Assembly (NCBI GenBank): GCA_934447715.1
Contig: CAKSER010000020.1
Span: forward strand, 1-31,024
DNA: 31,024 bases
DNA from: an uncultured Eubacteriales bacterium
Lineage (GTDB): Bacteria > Bacillota > Clostridia > Oscillospirales > CAG-272
Reading direction: 5' to 3'
The stretch's first letter is position 1; the number at the start of each line of letters is the position of its first letter. Below the pieces are notes generated by a model. The model did not search any database. It saw nothing but the letters and a program-made list of their open reading frames with translations, and was not told the DNA's origin. Below, piece after piece: positions 1 to 6,920 of this stretch. The translations under genes and the position numbers were made by a program.

Positions 1-68
1 GCCCCTTTAGGGGCTCTGCCTGTATTTGCCCCTTTTAGGGGCTGTGCAAGCCACCAGTTTACTGGTGG
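1..68. repeat. Cluster of three short palindromic hairpins at window edge
   Basis: Three perfect inverted repeats lie within 68 bases. GCCCC/GGGGC has a TTTA loop (1-14). A second GCCCC/GGGGC has a TTTTA loop (28-42). The third is CCACCAGT/ACTGGTGG (51-68). The first two are near-copies of each other. None is followed by a clear T-tract in the plus direction, so they are not simple terminators. Compact repeated hairpins of this kind are typical of REP-like elements and of the ends of IS200/IS605-type elements, but no transposase is visible and the left side is cut off, so the identity stays open. Confidence 0.6.
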
Positions 69-88
69 TCTTGACTGTTTAAGAAGCC

Positions 89-155
89 GATTAAATCCGA
101 TAAGAATCTGATCGGAATCAGATCGGATTCCGATTAAGGTTCGATGGAAGCTGAT
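89..155. repeat. Degenerate 11-bp tandem repeat (GAT-phased)
   Basis: The triplet GAT recurs at 89, 99, 110, 121, 132, 143 and 153, a period of 10-11 bases. The best-matching units are GATCGGAATCA (110-120) and GATCGGATTCC (121-131). Within it, ATCGGAATC (111-119) and GATTCCGAT (126-134) form a perfect 9-bp inverted repeat around AGATCG. The stretch is noncoding and lies beyond the terminator of the minus-strand FAD dehydrogenase gene. The left 329 bases hold no gene I can support. Confidence 0.55.
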
Positions 156-188
156 AATAAACCGTTATTTAAAGCATTTTCATTGCAT

Positions 189-235
189 AAAAAAACATCC
201 GGCTGCATTTCTGCCGACCGGATGCTGTTTTTACT
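189..235 (-). terminator. Intrinsic terminator of the FAD dehydrogenase gene
   Basis: CATCCGG (196-202) pairs with CCGGATG (218-224), with extra CGGC/GCCG pairing possible inside. On the minus strand the stem is followed directly by seven T residues. It lies about 105 bases after the stop codon at 330. The plus strand also shows a short T-run after the stem, so it may work in both directions. Confidence 0.8.
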
Positions 236-329
236 TGTTTTCGGTTTTGCTTCGGTTTTCTTTTTTTTTTGCTTCTTCAAATTTGCTTTGTGTTGTCCCG
301 ATTTGCTCTTTTCAGCGCTCTGCGACCGA

Positions 330-1730
330 TTATTTTTCAATATCCTGTGAAAGATATCTGCCCATCAAAACGCCCATTGCCGAAGCCATCATAAGACCTC
401 TTGTCCAGCCGCTGGAGTCTCCGAGGCAGTGGAGGTTTCCGATGCTTGAATTGAATCTTTCGTCCATCTGAATCCTGTTGCTGTAGAACTTGAGCTCCGG
501 AGAGTAGAGAAGTGTCTCTGTCGATGCAAAGCCGGGGACAACCTTGTCAACTGCGTGAATGAAGTTGATGATATTTGTCATTGCACGGTACGGCATTGCA
601 GCAGTGATATCGCCTGCTACCGCATCCGGAAGAGTCGGCTTCACGTTCGACTGCGAAAGCTCTTTCTGCCATGTTCTCTTTCCGTCCAGAATGTCGCCGA
701 AGCGCTGTACGAGAATGTGACCGGCGCCGAGCATGTTTGTAAGCTCTCCGACCTTCTTTGCGTACTCAATCGGCTGATTGAACGGAACGTTGAAGTTGTG
801 GGAGCAGAGAATCGAGAGGTTTGTGTTCGGAGATTTGAGCTCCTTATATGAATGGCCGTTTACAACCGCAAGGTCGTCGTCGTAGTTTTCCTGCGATACA
901 AATCCGCCGGGGTTCTGGCAGAAGGTTCTGACCTTATTCTTGAAGGGCAGAGGATAGCCGATCAGCTTCGATTCATAGAGAACGTCGTTTACAACCTCCA
1001 TGACCTCGTTTCTGACCTCGACCCTGACGCCGATATCGACCGTGCCCGGTGTGTGCGCAATATTGTGATTGGCGCAGAGAGTTTCAAGCCAGTCCGCACC
1101 GCGTCTTCCTGTTGCTATTACGATATTATCTGCAAGAATTTCGAATTCCGTCTTGTCGCGGACAACAATACCCTTACAGACATTGTCCTCTAAGATAACA
1201 TCGGTGCATTCGCATCCGAACATGAGTTCGACACCGTTTTCAATGAGATAATTCTCGATTGCGCCGTAAATGTCGTGTGCCTTCTCGGTTCCCATATGGC
1301 GGATCGGGCAGTCTACAAGCTTAAGACCTGCCTGAATGGCGCGCTTTCTGATTTTCTTGACCTCTTCGGTGTTGTCAATTCCCTCGATGTGGGTGTCGGC
1401 ACCGAATTCGAGATATATCTTATCTGTATAATCGATTGTTTCCTGAGCAAGGTCTGCTCCGATCAGATTCGGAAGATCTCCTCCGACCTCATAGCTGAGC
1501 GACAGCTTTCCGTCCGAAAAAGCGCCCGCACCGGAAAAGCCGGTTGTTATATGGCAGTACGGCTTGCAGTTCATGCACTTCTTTGTGACCGACTTCGGGC
1601 AGTGTCTTTTGTTGATTGAAACGCCCTTTTCTACTATAACGATTTTTTTCTTGCAGCCGTTTCTTATCATTTCAAGGGCTGTAAATATTCCTGCAGGACC
1701 TGCACCTACAATTACGACATCAGCTTTCAT
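330..1730 (-). CDS. FAD-dependent dehydrogenase (COG2509-like)
   Basis: This encodes a 466-residue soluble flavoprotein. The N-terminus has a classic Rossmann dinucleotide fold, VVIVGAGPAG (residues 5-14), for FAD. A Cys cluster follows at residues 44, 52, 55 and 59, just before a GFSGAGAFSDGKLS segment that I associate with the uncharacterised FAD-dependent dehydrogenases of COG2509. IVIATGRRGADW near the middle resembles the second FAD-contacting strand. The C-terminal GDSSGWTRGLMMASAMG matches the usual flavin-binding end of this fold. Its substrate is unknown. The start is supported by AGGAAGAG upstream. It is the last gene of a minus-strand series after the NfeD-like and SPFH genes, separated from the SPFH gene by about 145 bases, so co-transcription is uncertain. 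The four cysteines could hold a metal or Fe-S centre, which is inference. Confidence 0.88.
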   Translation of the reverse strand: MKADVVIVGAGPAGIFTALEMIRNGCKKKIVIVEKGVSINKRHCPKSVTKKCMNCKPYCHITTGFSGAGAFSDGKLSLSYEVGGDLPNLIGADLAQETIDYTDKIYLEFGADTHIEGIDNTEEVKKIRKRAIQAGLKLVDCPIRHMGTEKAHDIYGAIENYLIENGVELMFGCECTDVILEDNVCKGIVVRDKTEFEILADNIVIATGRRGADWLETLCANHNIAHTPGTVDIGVRVEVRNEVMEVVNDVLYESKLIGYPLPFKNKVRTFCQNPGGFVSQENYDDDLAVVNGHSYKELKSPNTNLSILCSHNFNVPFNQPIEYAKKVGELTNMLGAGHILVQRFGDILDGKRTWQKELSQSNVKPTLPDAVAGDITAAMPYRAMTNIINFIHAVDKVVPGFASTETLLYSPELKFYSNRIQMDERFNSSIGNLHCLGDSSGWTRGLMMASAMGVLMGRYLSQDIEK

Positions 1731-1776
1731 TATGTTCTCTTCCTGTTTTTTGATATGTGATTTATTTTTTCATGCT

Positions 1777-1820
1777 TCTGCCCACAAAACGAAAGCTTTG
1801 TGGGCAGAGGTTTTTCTTTT
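1777..1820 (+). terminator. Strong hairpin with plus-strand T-tract
   Basis: A perfect 12-bp stem, TCTGCCCACAAA (1777-1788) with TTTGTGGGCAGA (1797-1808), has an 8-base loop and is followed on the plus strand by GGTTTTTCTTTTT. On the minus strand the base after the stem is not T-rich. It therefore looks like a plus-strand terminator, although both flanking genes are on the minus strand. Confidence 0.65.
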
Positions 1821-1840
1821 TAAAAAACAATGTATAGGCA

Positions 1841-1864
1841 TTGTAATTATCGTTGTAATTATCG
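1841..1864. repeat. 12-bp tandem duplication TTGTAATTATCG x2
   Basis: Two exact, adjacent copies of TTGTAATTATCG lie just downstream of the stop codon of the minus-strand SPFH gene. It is one of several short intergenic tandem repeats in the window. Confidence 0.85.
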
Positions 1865-1874
1865 TTTGCGGATA

Positions 1875-2876
1875 TTACTTTCCTGCCGCATTCGTGCCGG
1901 CTGTATCTGTTTTAAAGATTTCCGAAGCGGATGCCGAAAGACCTGCAAGCGACTGGAGCTCGGACGGAATTATCAGTTTTGTCGACTTTCCGTCTGCGAC
2001 TTTTGCAAGGGTGTCAAGGCTCTTAATCGTCAGAACCTCTTTTGACGGCATAGCCTCGTTAATCAGACGAATTCCGTCAGCCTCCGCCTGCTTTACCAGT
2101 CGGATTGCCTCTGCCTCACCGGCAGCTTCTCTGATTTTTGCCTCTTTGTTTGCTTCCGCACGGAGAATCGCCGCTCTGTTTTCTGCCTCGGCTTCGAGAA
2201 TCATACTCTCTTTTTTACCCTCCGAAACAAGGATTGCGGATTTCTTTTCTCCCTCTGCACGAAGAATAGACTCGCGGCGCTCACGCTCTGCCTTCATCTG
2301 CTTTTCCATGGCGTCCTGAATTTCCTTCGGCGGAATGATGTTTTTAAGCTCAACACGGTTTACCTTAATGCCCCAAGGGTCTGTGACCTCGTCAAGGATC
2401 GAGCGCATTTTTGTATTGATTACATCTCTTGATGTAAGAGTAGCATCAAGATCAAGCTCTCCTATTATGTTTCTTAGAGTGGTCGCAGTAAGGTTTTCGA
2501 TTGCCGCGATAGGATTTATGTGTCCGTAGGTATACAGCTTGCAGTCGGTAATCTGATAGAAAACGACCGTGTCTATCTGCATTCTGACATTGTCCTTTGT
2601 AATAACCGGCTGCGGAGGGAAGTCTGCGACCTGCTCCATCAGGACGATATTCTTTGCGATTCTGTCGATGAACGGAATCTTAAAATGCAGTCCTGTTTCC
2701 CAAACCGCATGAAAGCGCCCGAGCCTTTCGACAACCGCAGCTCTTGCCTGCGGAATAATCTTAATGTTTGAAATAACGATTACAAAGATGAGTCCGACAA
2801 TAATAATGCCGGCAACGACCAGCGCCGATACATCGCCGCCTGTCGTCAGTGCGGAAAGTGTAGACAAAATACTCAT
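1875..2876 (-). CDS. SPFH/band-7 domain membrane protein (stomatin/QmcA-like)
   Basis: This is a 333-residue protein with a short N-terminus, one membrane segment (about residues 16-37), then the SPFH/band-7 domain (about 38-190). The domain start IIPQARAAVVERLGRF and the segment GLHFKIPFIDR are typical of the stomatin/paraslipin group. After the domain comes an Ala/Glu/Lys/Arg-rich coiled coil (about 190-275), then a short C-terminal tail. Family members oligomerise at the membrane and organise microdomains or modulate proteases. The upstream gene encodes a short NfeD protein, the usual partner of such SPFH proteins, 87 bases away. GGAGGATATCTAA before the ATG is a strong ribosome binding site. 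I cannot tell QmcA-like from other slipin subgroups with certainty. Confidence 0.92.
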   Translation of the reverse strand: MSILSTLSALTTGGDVSALVVAGIIIVGLIFVIVISNIKIIPQARAAVVERLGRFHAVWETGLHFKIPFIDRIAKNIVLMEQVADFPPQPVITKDNVRMQIDTVVFYQITDCKLYTYGHINPIAAIENLTATTLRNIIGELDLDATLTSRDVINTKMRSILDEVTDPWGIKVNRVELKNIIPPKEIQDAMEKQMKAERERRESILRAEGEKKSAILVSEGKKESMILEAEAENRAAILRAEANKEAKIREAAGEAEAIRLVKQAEADGIRLINEAMPSKEVLTIKSLDTLAKVADGKSTKLIIPSELQSLAGLSASASEIFKTDTAGTNAAGK

Positions 2877-2963
2877 TTAGATATCCTCCAAGATATTTTT
2901 TAAGCGATTTAAAGTATTTCCCGTTTGTTGTCTGTTTATTTGTTCCTTTATCAGCTATCTGAA

Positions 2964-3416
2964 TTAATTATTCGATTTGTCCGCCCTTTTGCAGATCAGC
3001 TTGACTCCCTCAATTTTTTCGATAATGACAAGCTCACCCTTTTTGATTGTGTCGGAGTCGTTTTCGGATCTTGCTGTCCAGATCTGACCGAGAACCTTTA
3101 CCTCTCCTGTGCCCTCGAGGTTGTTTATATCGCAAAGAACGGTTCCTTCCTTTCCGATCAGTCTGTCACAGTTTGTCGCCTCCGGCTTTCCGACCTGGAG
3201 TCTTTTTTTCAATAGGATTTTAGAAAGGAAAATCAGCAGGGCAGAGACGGCGGCAAATACTATAAGCTGCCATACAATGCCGATATTGCATTCCGCAAGA
3301 AAAATGCAGATAAGCGCTGCCGGCGCAAACCAGATCGATACAATCCCGGCTGTCATAGCTTCCGCAATTAGGCTTATGATGATGACACATATCCATACCA
3401 CGGTCATAAAATTCAT
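2964..3416 (-). CDS. NfeD-like short membrane protein with OB-fold domain
   Basis: The 150-residue product has two or three hydrophobic helices in its first 70 residues (MTVVWICVIIISLIAEAM, then IWFAPAALICIFLA and LIVFAAVSALLIFL). A soluble C-terminal domain (about 80-145) has the beta-rich pattern of the NfeD OB fold, with LIGKEGTVLCDI near its start. The length fits the short NfeD form that lacks the ClpP-like protease domain. Short NfeD proteins work beside SPFH/stomatin proteins, and the next gene downstream is one, which is the main support for the call. A GAGGAAAACGG ribosome binding site precedes the ATG. Transcription probably starts at the consensus promoter at 3558-3586, leaving a leader of about 135 bases. 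Confidence 0.87.
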   Translation of the reverse strand: MNFMTVVWICVIIISLIAEAMTAGIVSIWFAPAALICIFLAECNIGIVWQLIVFAAVSALLIFLSKILLKKRLQVGKPEATNCDRLIGKEGTVLCDINNLEGTGEVKVLGQIWTARSENDSDTIKKGELVIIEKIEGVKLICKRADKSNN

Positions 3417-3439
3417 ATCCGTTTTCCTCTTCTTACTTT

Positions 3440-3477
3440 ATAAAAATCGCCATAAAAATCGCCAAAAAAGCGATTTT
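3440..3477 (-). promoter_or_regulatory. Leader hairpin with duplicated 3' arm (possible attenuator)
   Basis: On the minus strand AAAATCGC (3477-3470) can pair with GCGATTTT (3462-3455), followed by a short T-run, in the 5' leader of the NfeD-like gene. The 3' arm is part of an exact 12-bp tandem duplication (plus-strand ATAAAAATCGCC at 3440-3451 and 3452-3463), so the 5' arm has two equivalent partners. The stem is short and AT-rich, so a terminator or attenuator role is only possible. Confidence 0.4.
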
Positions 3478-3557
3478 CGTTAAGCTGTATTCCTTAAAAT
3501 GTAATGTACAGCACCGCATTCCGTGCGCCCGGTTTGTACACCCAATTTCCTACAGTA

Positions 3558-3586
3558 ATTATATCAGAACGCCTGCCGATTGTCAA
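3558..3586 (-). promoter_or_regulatory. Consensus sigma-A promoter for NfeD-SPFH genes
   Basis: Read on the minus strand, TTGACA (3586-3581), a 17-base spacer and TATAAT (3563-3558) form a perfect match to the housekeeping consensus, about 140 bases before the NfeD start codon. Confidence 0.88.
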
Positions 3587-3699
3587 TACAAATTACATCC
3601 CACAGAGCCTGTTTACGGATGTAATGAGCATGTTAAAGGTCTTAAAAAACGAAAAATATTTTTTTCTCATTTTTTATTTTAAATTTATTTGAAAATCTA

Positions 3700-3728
3700 T
3701 TTAAAAAGTGAAAGAAATGGTGTATAAT
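3700..3728 (+). promoter_or_regulatory. nagB: Probable promoter of nagB
   Basis: TTTAAA (3700-3705), 17 bases, then a perfect TATAAT (3723-3728) lie 50 bases before the nagB start codon in a very AT-rich stretch. No catabolite-response or NagR-type operator was recognised. The 361 bases between the NfeD-like and nagB start codons hold only these divergent promoters and leaders. Confidence 0.7.
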
Positions 3729-3777
3729 CAAAATATATGGTGAAAAAATCATTTACATAAGTGAAAGGAATATAAAA

Positions 3778-4500
3778 ATGAAACTTATTGTATGCGAAAA
3801 TTATGATGAGATGTCTGCTGTCGGAGCAAAGATCGTTTGCGAGCAGATAGAAAAGAAGCCGGATTGCGTTCTCGGTCTTCCGACCGGATCTACTCCTGTC
3901 GGAATGTACAAAAAGCTCGCCGAGCTCAATAAAGAGGGAAAGGTTGACTTTTCGAAGGTAACAACCTTTAACCTTGACGAGTACTATCCGATTCTCCGTT
4001 CCAATAATCAGAGCTACAGATATTTTATGGACGACAATCTGTTCAACCACATCAATATTCCGTACGAGAATACTCATGTTCTTAACGGTGAGGCAAAGGA
4101 TGCGGACGCAGAGTGCGCAGCATATGAGAAAATGATCGACAATGCCGGCGGAATCGATCTTCAGGTTCTCGGAATAGGCAGAAACGGTCACATCGGCTTT
4201 AACGAGCCGGGTACACCGTCGGATTCCAAGACTCACAGAGTTGAGCTTACCGACAACACAAGAGAAGCAAACGCACGCTTCTTTGCATCAAAGGACGAGG
4301 TCCCGACCGCATCACTTACAATGGGTATCGGCACAATCCTTAAAGCAAGAAAGATCATCATGCTTGTTAACGGCGAAAATAAGAAGGAAGCTCTTGCAAG
4401 CCTTCTTGCAGAAAAGGCAGATATGTCAAACCCGGCAAATGCTCTCCGTGTTCATAATGATGTTACAATCATCTGCACAAAGGACGCATACGAGAAATAA
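3778..4500 (+). CDS. nagB: Glucosamine-6-phosphate deaminase
   Basis: NagB converts glucosamine-6-phosphate to fructose-6-phosphate and ammonia in the cytoplasm, the last step in feeding amino sugars into glycolysis. The 240-residue length is that of the short Gram-positive form. Visible motifs are LGLPTGSTP (phosphate-binding loop, about residues 32-40), FNLDEYY with the general-base Asp67, and GIGRNGHIGFNEPG with His138 and Glu143. AAGTGAAAGGAAT upstream supplies the ribosome binding site. It stands alone between its promoter and terminator. No nagA or PTS gene is adjacent, so it may serve both cell-wall recycling and amino-sugar use. Confidence 0.97.
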   Translation: MKLIVCENYDEMSAVGAKIVCEQIEKKPDCVLGLPTGSTPVGMYKKLAELNKEGKVDFSKVTTFNLDEYYPILRSNNQSYRYFMDDNLFNHINIPYENTHVLNGEAKDADAECAAYEKMIDNAGGIDLQVLGIGRNGHIGFNEPGTPSDSKTHRVELTDNTREANARFFASKDEVPTASLTMGIGTILKARKIIMLVNGENKKEALASLLAEKADMSNPANALRVHNDVTIICTKDAYEK

Positions 4501-4516
4501 TTAAATAACAGCCTAT

Positions 4517-4552
4517 AAGGACCGGTCTGAAATTTGCAGCCGGTCCTTTTTT
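4517..4552 (+). terminator. nagB: Intrinsic terminator of nagB
   Basis: AAGGACCGG (4517-4525) pairs perfectly with CCGGTCCTT (4540-4548), and the stem runs into six T residues. It lies 17 bases after the nagB stop codon. Confidence 0.92.
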
Positions 4553-4597
4553 GCCTTTTGCCCCCTTTTTGCAAGGTGCTCTGCAGCTTTAAAGCGC

Positions 4598-4637
4598 AAA
4601 GGCAGGTATTTCCTGCAAATTGCAAATACCTGCCTTT
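4598..4637 (-). terminator. Long hairpin ending the minus-strand series
   Basis: AAAGGCAGGTATTT (4598-4611) and AAATACCTGCCTTT (4624-4637) are a perfect 14-bp inverted repeat with a 12-base loop. It sits between convergent genes, 57 bases past the stop of the DUF4375-like gene. The T-run is short, so termination strength is uncertain. Confidence 0.6.
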
Positions 4638-4693
4638 AACTTATTCTGATTTTTAATTTTCCCGTTTGTTTGCTTTCTTTGCTGCCGCGCCGA

Positions 4694-5284
4694 TTAAAAA
4701 TCGGCAAGATGCTCTTTTGTATACCTTACTAAAAATGTTTTAAGCGGCTCAAGCTCGGCGAATGCACTGTCATATTCATCAATCGGGCATCCTTTTAATT
4801 GCTTTTCCAATTTTTTTGTGTTTTTGTTTTTAAATAAGGAAGGATCGCTCAGATCAATACCGCTTTTTGATATAAAATCATCAAAAAGATTTTTGTGCTC
4901 GAAAGCGCCGATAATATTCATATAATCGCTTATAAAAGGAGCGGATTGGCTGAAATTTATAAAAAAGCTGCAAAGACCGCCGTCTTCTGCCTCTTCCTCA
5001 AAACATGCGACAGAATAAACGGCCTTTTGGGACGGATTAAGCGAATTGAACCAGTCCTCCCATGCTTCAAAATCGTCCATATTTTTATCGGCTCTGTCCT
5101 CTACCGCTTCCAAAAGCTCGTCATCCGAAAGTTCTGACAGCTCTTTAAGTGTCATTTTCGCATGACGTTCTTCGCTTTCGTCGAATTCATCGAATTCTTT
5201 TGCGGCTTCATCAATGTTTTCATTCAGGAATTTTTCAATTTTTTTATGCGTAACAATGGTTTTTAATGTATCAAATAATCCCAT
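4694..5284 (-). CDS. DUF4375/DMP19-like protein
   Basis: The 196-residue protein is acidic and shows no signal peptide or membrane helix. The first 65 residues are charged and helical. The core (about 74-140) contains WEDWFNSLNPSQKAVY, then a segment with FEEEAEDGGLCSFFIN (95-110), then IGAFEHKNLFDDFI (125-138). This Trp-rich start, the GG-x-FFxN pattern and the IGAxxH motif resemble DUF4375, the family of the proposed DNA-mimic protein DMP19. The family is also found as a cargo domain in varied bacterial contexts, and its function is mostly unknown. It follows lnt by 22 bases with an AAAAGGATAT ribosome binding site and is the last gene of the minus-strand series. The family assignment is from motif resemblance only. 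Confidence 0.68.
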   Translation of the reverse strand: MGLFDTLKTIVTHKKIEKFLNENIDEAAKEFDEFDESEERHAKMTLKELSELSDDELLEAVEDRADKNMDDFEAWEDWFNSLNPSQKAVYSVACFEEEAEDGGLCSFFINFSQSAPFISDYMNIIGAFEHKNLFDDFISKSGIDLSDPSLFKNKNTKKLEKQLKGCPIDEYDSAFAELEPLKTFLVRYTKEHLADF

Positions 5285-5306
5285 TTTCTATATCCTTTTT
5301 TTCGTG

Positions 5307-6908
5307 TCAGGCAGATTTGCTCCGCTTTTTTATTTTCTTTATCACCGCAGCCGATGATACTGCGATAACGAAGCAAAGGCAGAAAAGAACAAAGCTGTCG
5401 CCTATTACGCTGTAGACGGTTCTGTATGTCAGAAATTCGGCATTGCCTATGGCATACCCCTCGGTCATCGGCTCAAAGCTTGCGGTTATCCTGCCGTGGC
5501 TGTCGATTATCGACGAATTTCCGGTGTTTGCAGCCCTTGCAATATATCTTCCGGTCTCGACCGCGCGAAGGATTGCGTGCGATTCGTGCTGATACAGCTC
5601 GGACGAGCCGTTTGCCCAGGAATCGTTTGTCGAAATGACAATCAGCTCCGCTCCGGCTTGTACCGATTCGAGCGAAAGCGAGTCATAAATCGAATCGAAG
5701 CAGATAAGCCCTCCGATGCTTCCGAGCTCGGTTTTAAATATCGAAGGAGAGTCTCCCGGGGTGAGCTTATCCTTGAACATTTTTACATCCGAAAGAGACG
5801 GAATCAGAGCTTTAAGAAGCCTTTCCATCGGAATATACTCGCCGAACGGAACCAGATTGCGCTTTGAATATACCGTGTCGCTTATTTCGCCGCTCGGAAA
5901 GAAGGCTATAATTGAATTTGTCGTCTGAGCTGTGCCGTCATTCTGCACCGTTTCGTTAAAGGCGCCGGTCAGTATGATTGCTCCGGTCTTTTTTGCAAGT
6001 CCGGATATAAATTCGGATATCCGATCGTTTTGAAGAACGGCTGTCGGGACTGCTGTCTCAGGCCAGATGATAATATCCGGGCTGTCGTTTTCTGCTGCCT
6101 TTTCCGTGAGCGTTTTGTACACCTCGAGACTGTGTTCTGCGGAATCGTCGGCGGATTTGTCCTTCGAGCCGATATTTCCCTGAATGCATGCAACACGCAC
6201 GGTGTTTTCGCCTGTGTTTTTTGACAGTGTAAGAGAAACGGCTCCGAAAATGCTGTTTGATGCAAAAATTGCGATTGCGAGGATTGCGGAAAGATATCCG
6301 TTCTTCTTTTTCGGATTGTTCGGATTATCAGAGCTTTCCGGATTTTTTGATTTTTCTAAAATGTCAGAAATAAAAATCGATAAGAGCGCATTCGAAAGAA
6401 CAATAAGAAAGCTTACAAACAGCGAGCCGAATAATGACGCCGACTGAATTGCCGGTGTAAATCTCGCCTGTGTCAACGCGAGCCTTGCATACGGGACTCC
6501 GAACCAGAACTTTGTTTGAAACCACTCAACAAGAACCCACATACAGGAAGCTGATACGGCTGAAAGGTATTTGTTTTGCGATCTTCCGATTTTTGAATAG
6601 AAAAGCGGCACCAGAGCAAGCTCCGCACCCTGATAAAGCGGTATTCCGATCAGTGCAAGAAGCAATGTCCCGATCGACTGAAGCGTTGTAAAGCCGACGT
6701 AGTCCATCGGATACATCGAAACAAACCACATATAGGCAGCAAAATAGTATCCGAACGAAAAGCAGAAGCCGTGAAGATACGGCTTTTTGCATTTCCCTGC
6801 AATATAAAAAAGCGGTGCAATACAAACCCATGAAATAAAAGCCAGTTTACCGAAGATCAGCGGCAGGGCCGTCAGGATTCCGAAGATAAGACAGATGAGA
6901 TATGTCAT
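5307..6908 (-). CDS. lnt: Apolipoprotein N-acyltransferase
   Basis: Lnt moves an acyl chain from a phospholipid to the N-terminal cysteine of lipoproteins at the outer face of the membrane. The 533-residue product has about six N-terminal membrane helices (to about residue 230), a nitrilase-like extracytoplasmic domain (about 236-490) and a final membrane helix (about 500-525). The Glu-Lys-Cys triad is intact: Glu284 in IIIWPETAVP, Lys349 in VYSKRNLVPFGEYIP and Cys403 in GGLICFDSIY. Glu357, conserved in PFGEY, is also present. A loop rich in Asn, Pro, Ser and Lys (about 186-203) separates helices. It starts 12 bases after the pseudouridine synthase gene. Classical Lnt is common in Gram-negative and actinobacterial groups and usually missing from low-GC Firmicutes, which makes it notable here. 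Confidence 0.93.
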   Translation of the reverse strand: MTYLICLIFGILTALPLIFGKLAFISWVCIAPLFYIAGKCKKPYLHGFCFSFGYYFAAYMWFVSMYPMDYVGFTTLQSIGTLLLALIGIPLYQGAELALVPLFYSKIGRSQNKYLSAVSASCMWVLVEWFQTKFWFGVPYARLALTQARFTPAIQSASLFGSLFVSFLIVLSNALLSIFISDILEKSKNPESSDNPNNPKKKNGYLSAILAIAIFASNSIFGAVSLTLSKNTGENTVRVACIQGNIGSKDKSADDSAEHSLEVYKTLTEKAAENDSPDIIIWPETAVPTAVLQNDRISEFISGLAKKTGAIILTGAFNETVQNDGTAQTTNSIIAFFPSGEISDTVYSKRNLVPFGEYIPMERLLKALIPSLSDVKMFKDKLTPGDSPSIFKTELGSIGGLICFDSIYDSLSLESVQAGAELIVISTNDSWANGSSELYQHESHAILRAVETGRYIARAANTGNSSIIDSHGRITASFEPMTEGYAIGNAEFLTYRTVYSVIGDSFVLFCLCFVIAVSSAAVIKKIKKRSKSA

Positions 6909-6920
6909 GAAATCACCCTG

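Noticed and set aside
134..340. 68-residue Lys-rich minus-strand frame at the left edge
   Set aside because: It contains the terminator of the FAD dehydrogenase gene, overlaps its 3' end and has low-complexity Lys-rich content, so it is very unlikely to be a gene.
3697..4236. 179-residue minus-strand frame over nagB
   Set aside because: It is antisense to a clear nagB with all catalytic motifs, and its product has no recognisable domain.
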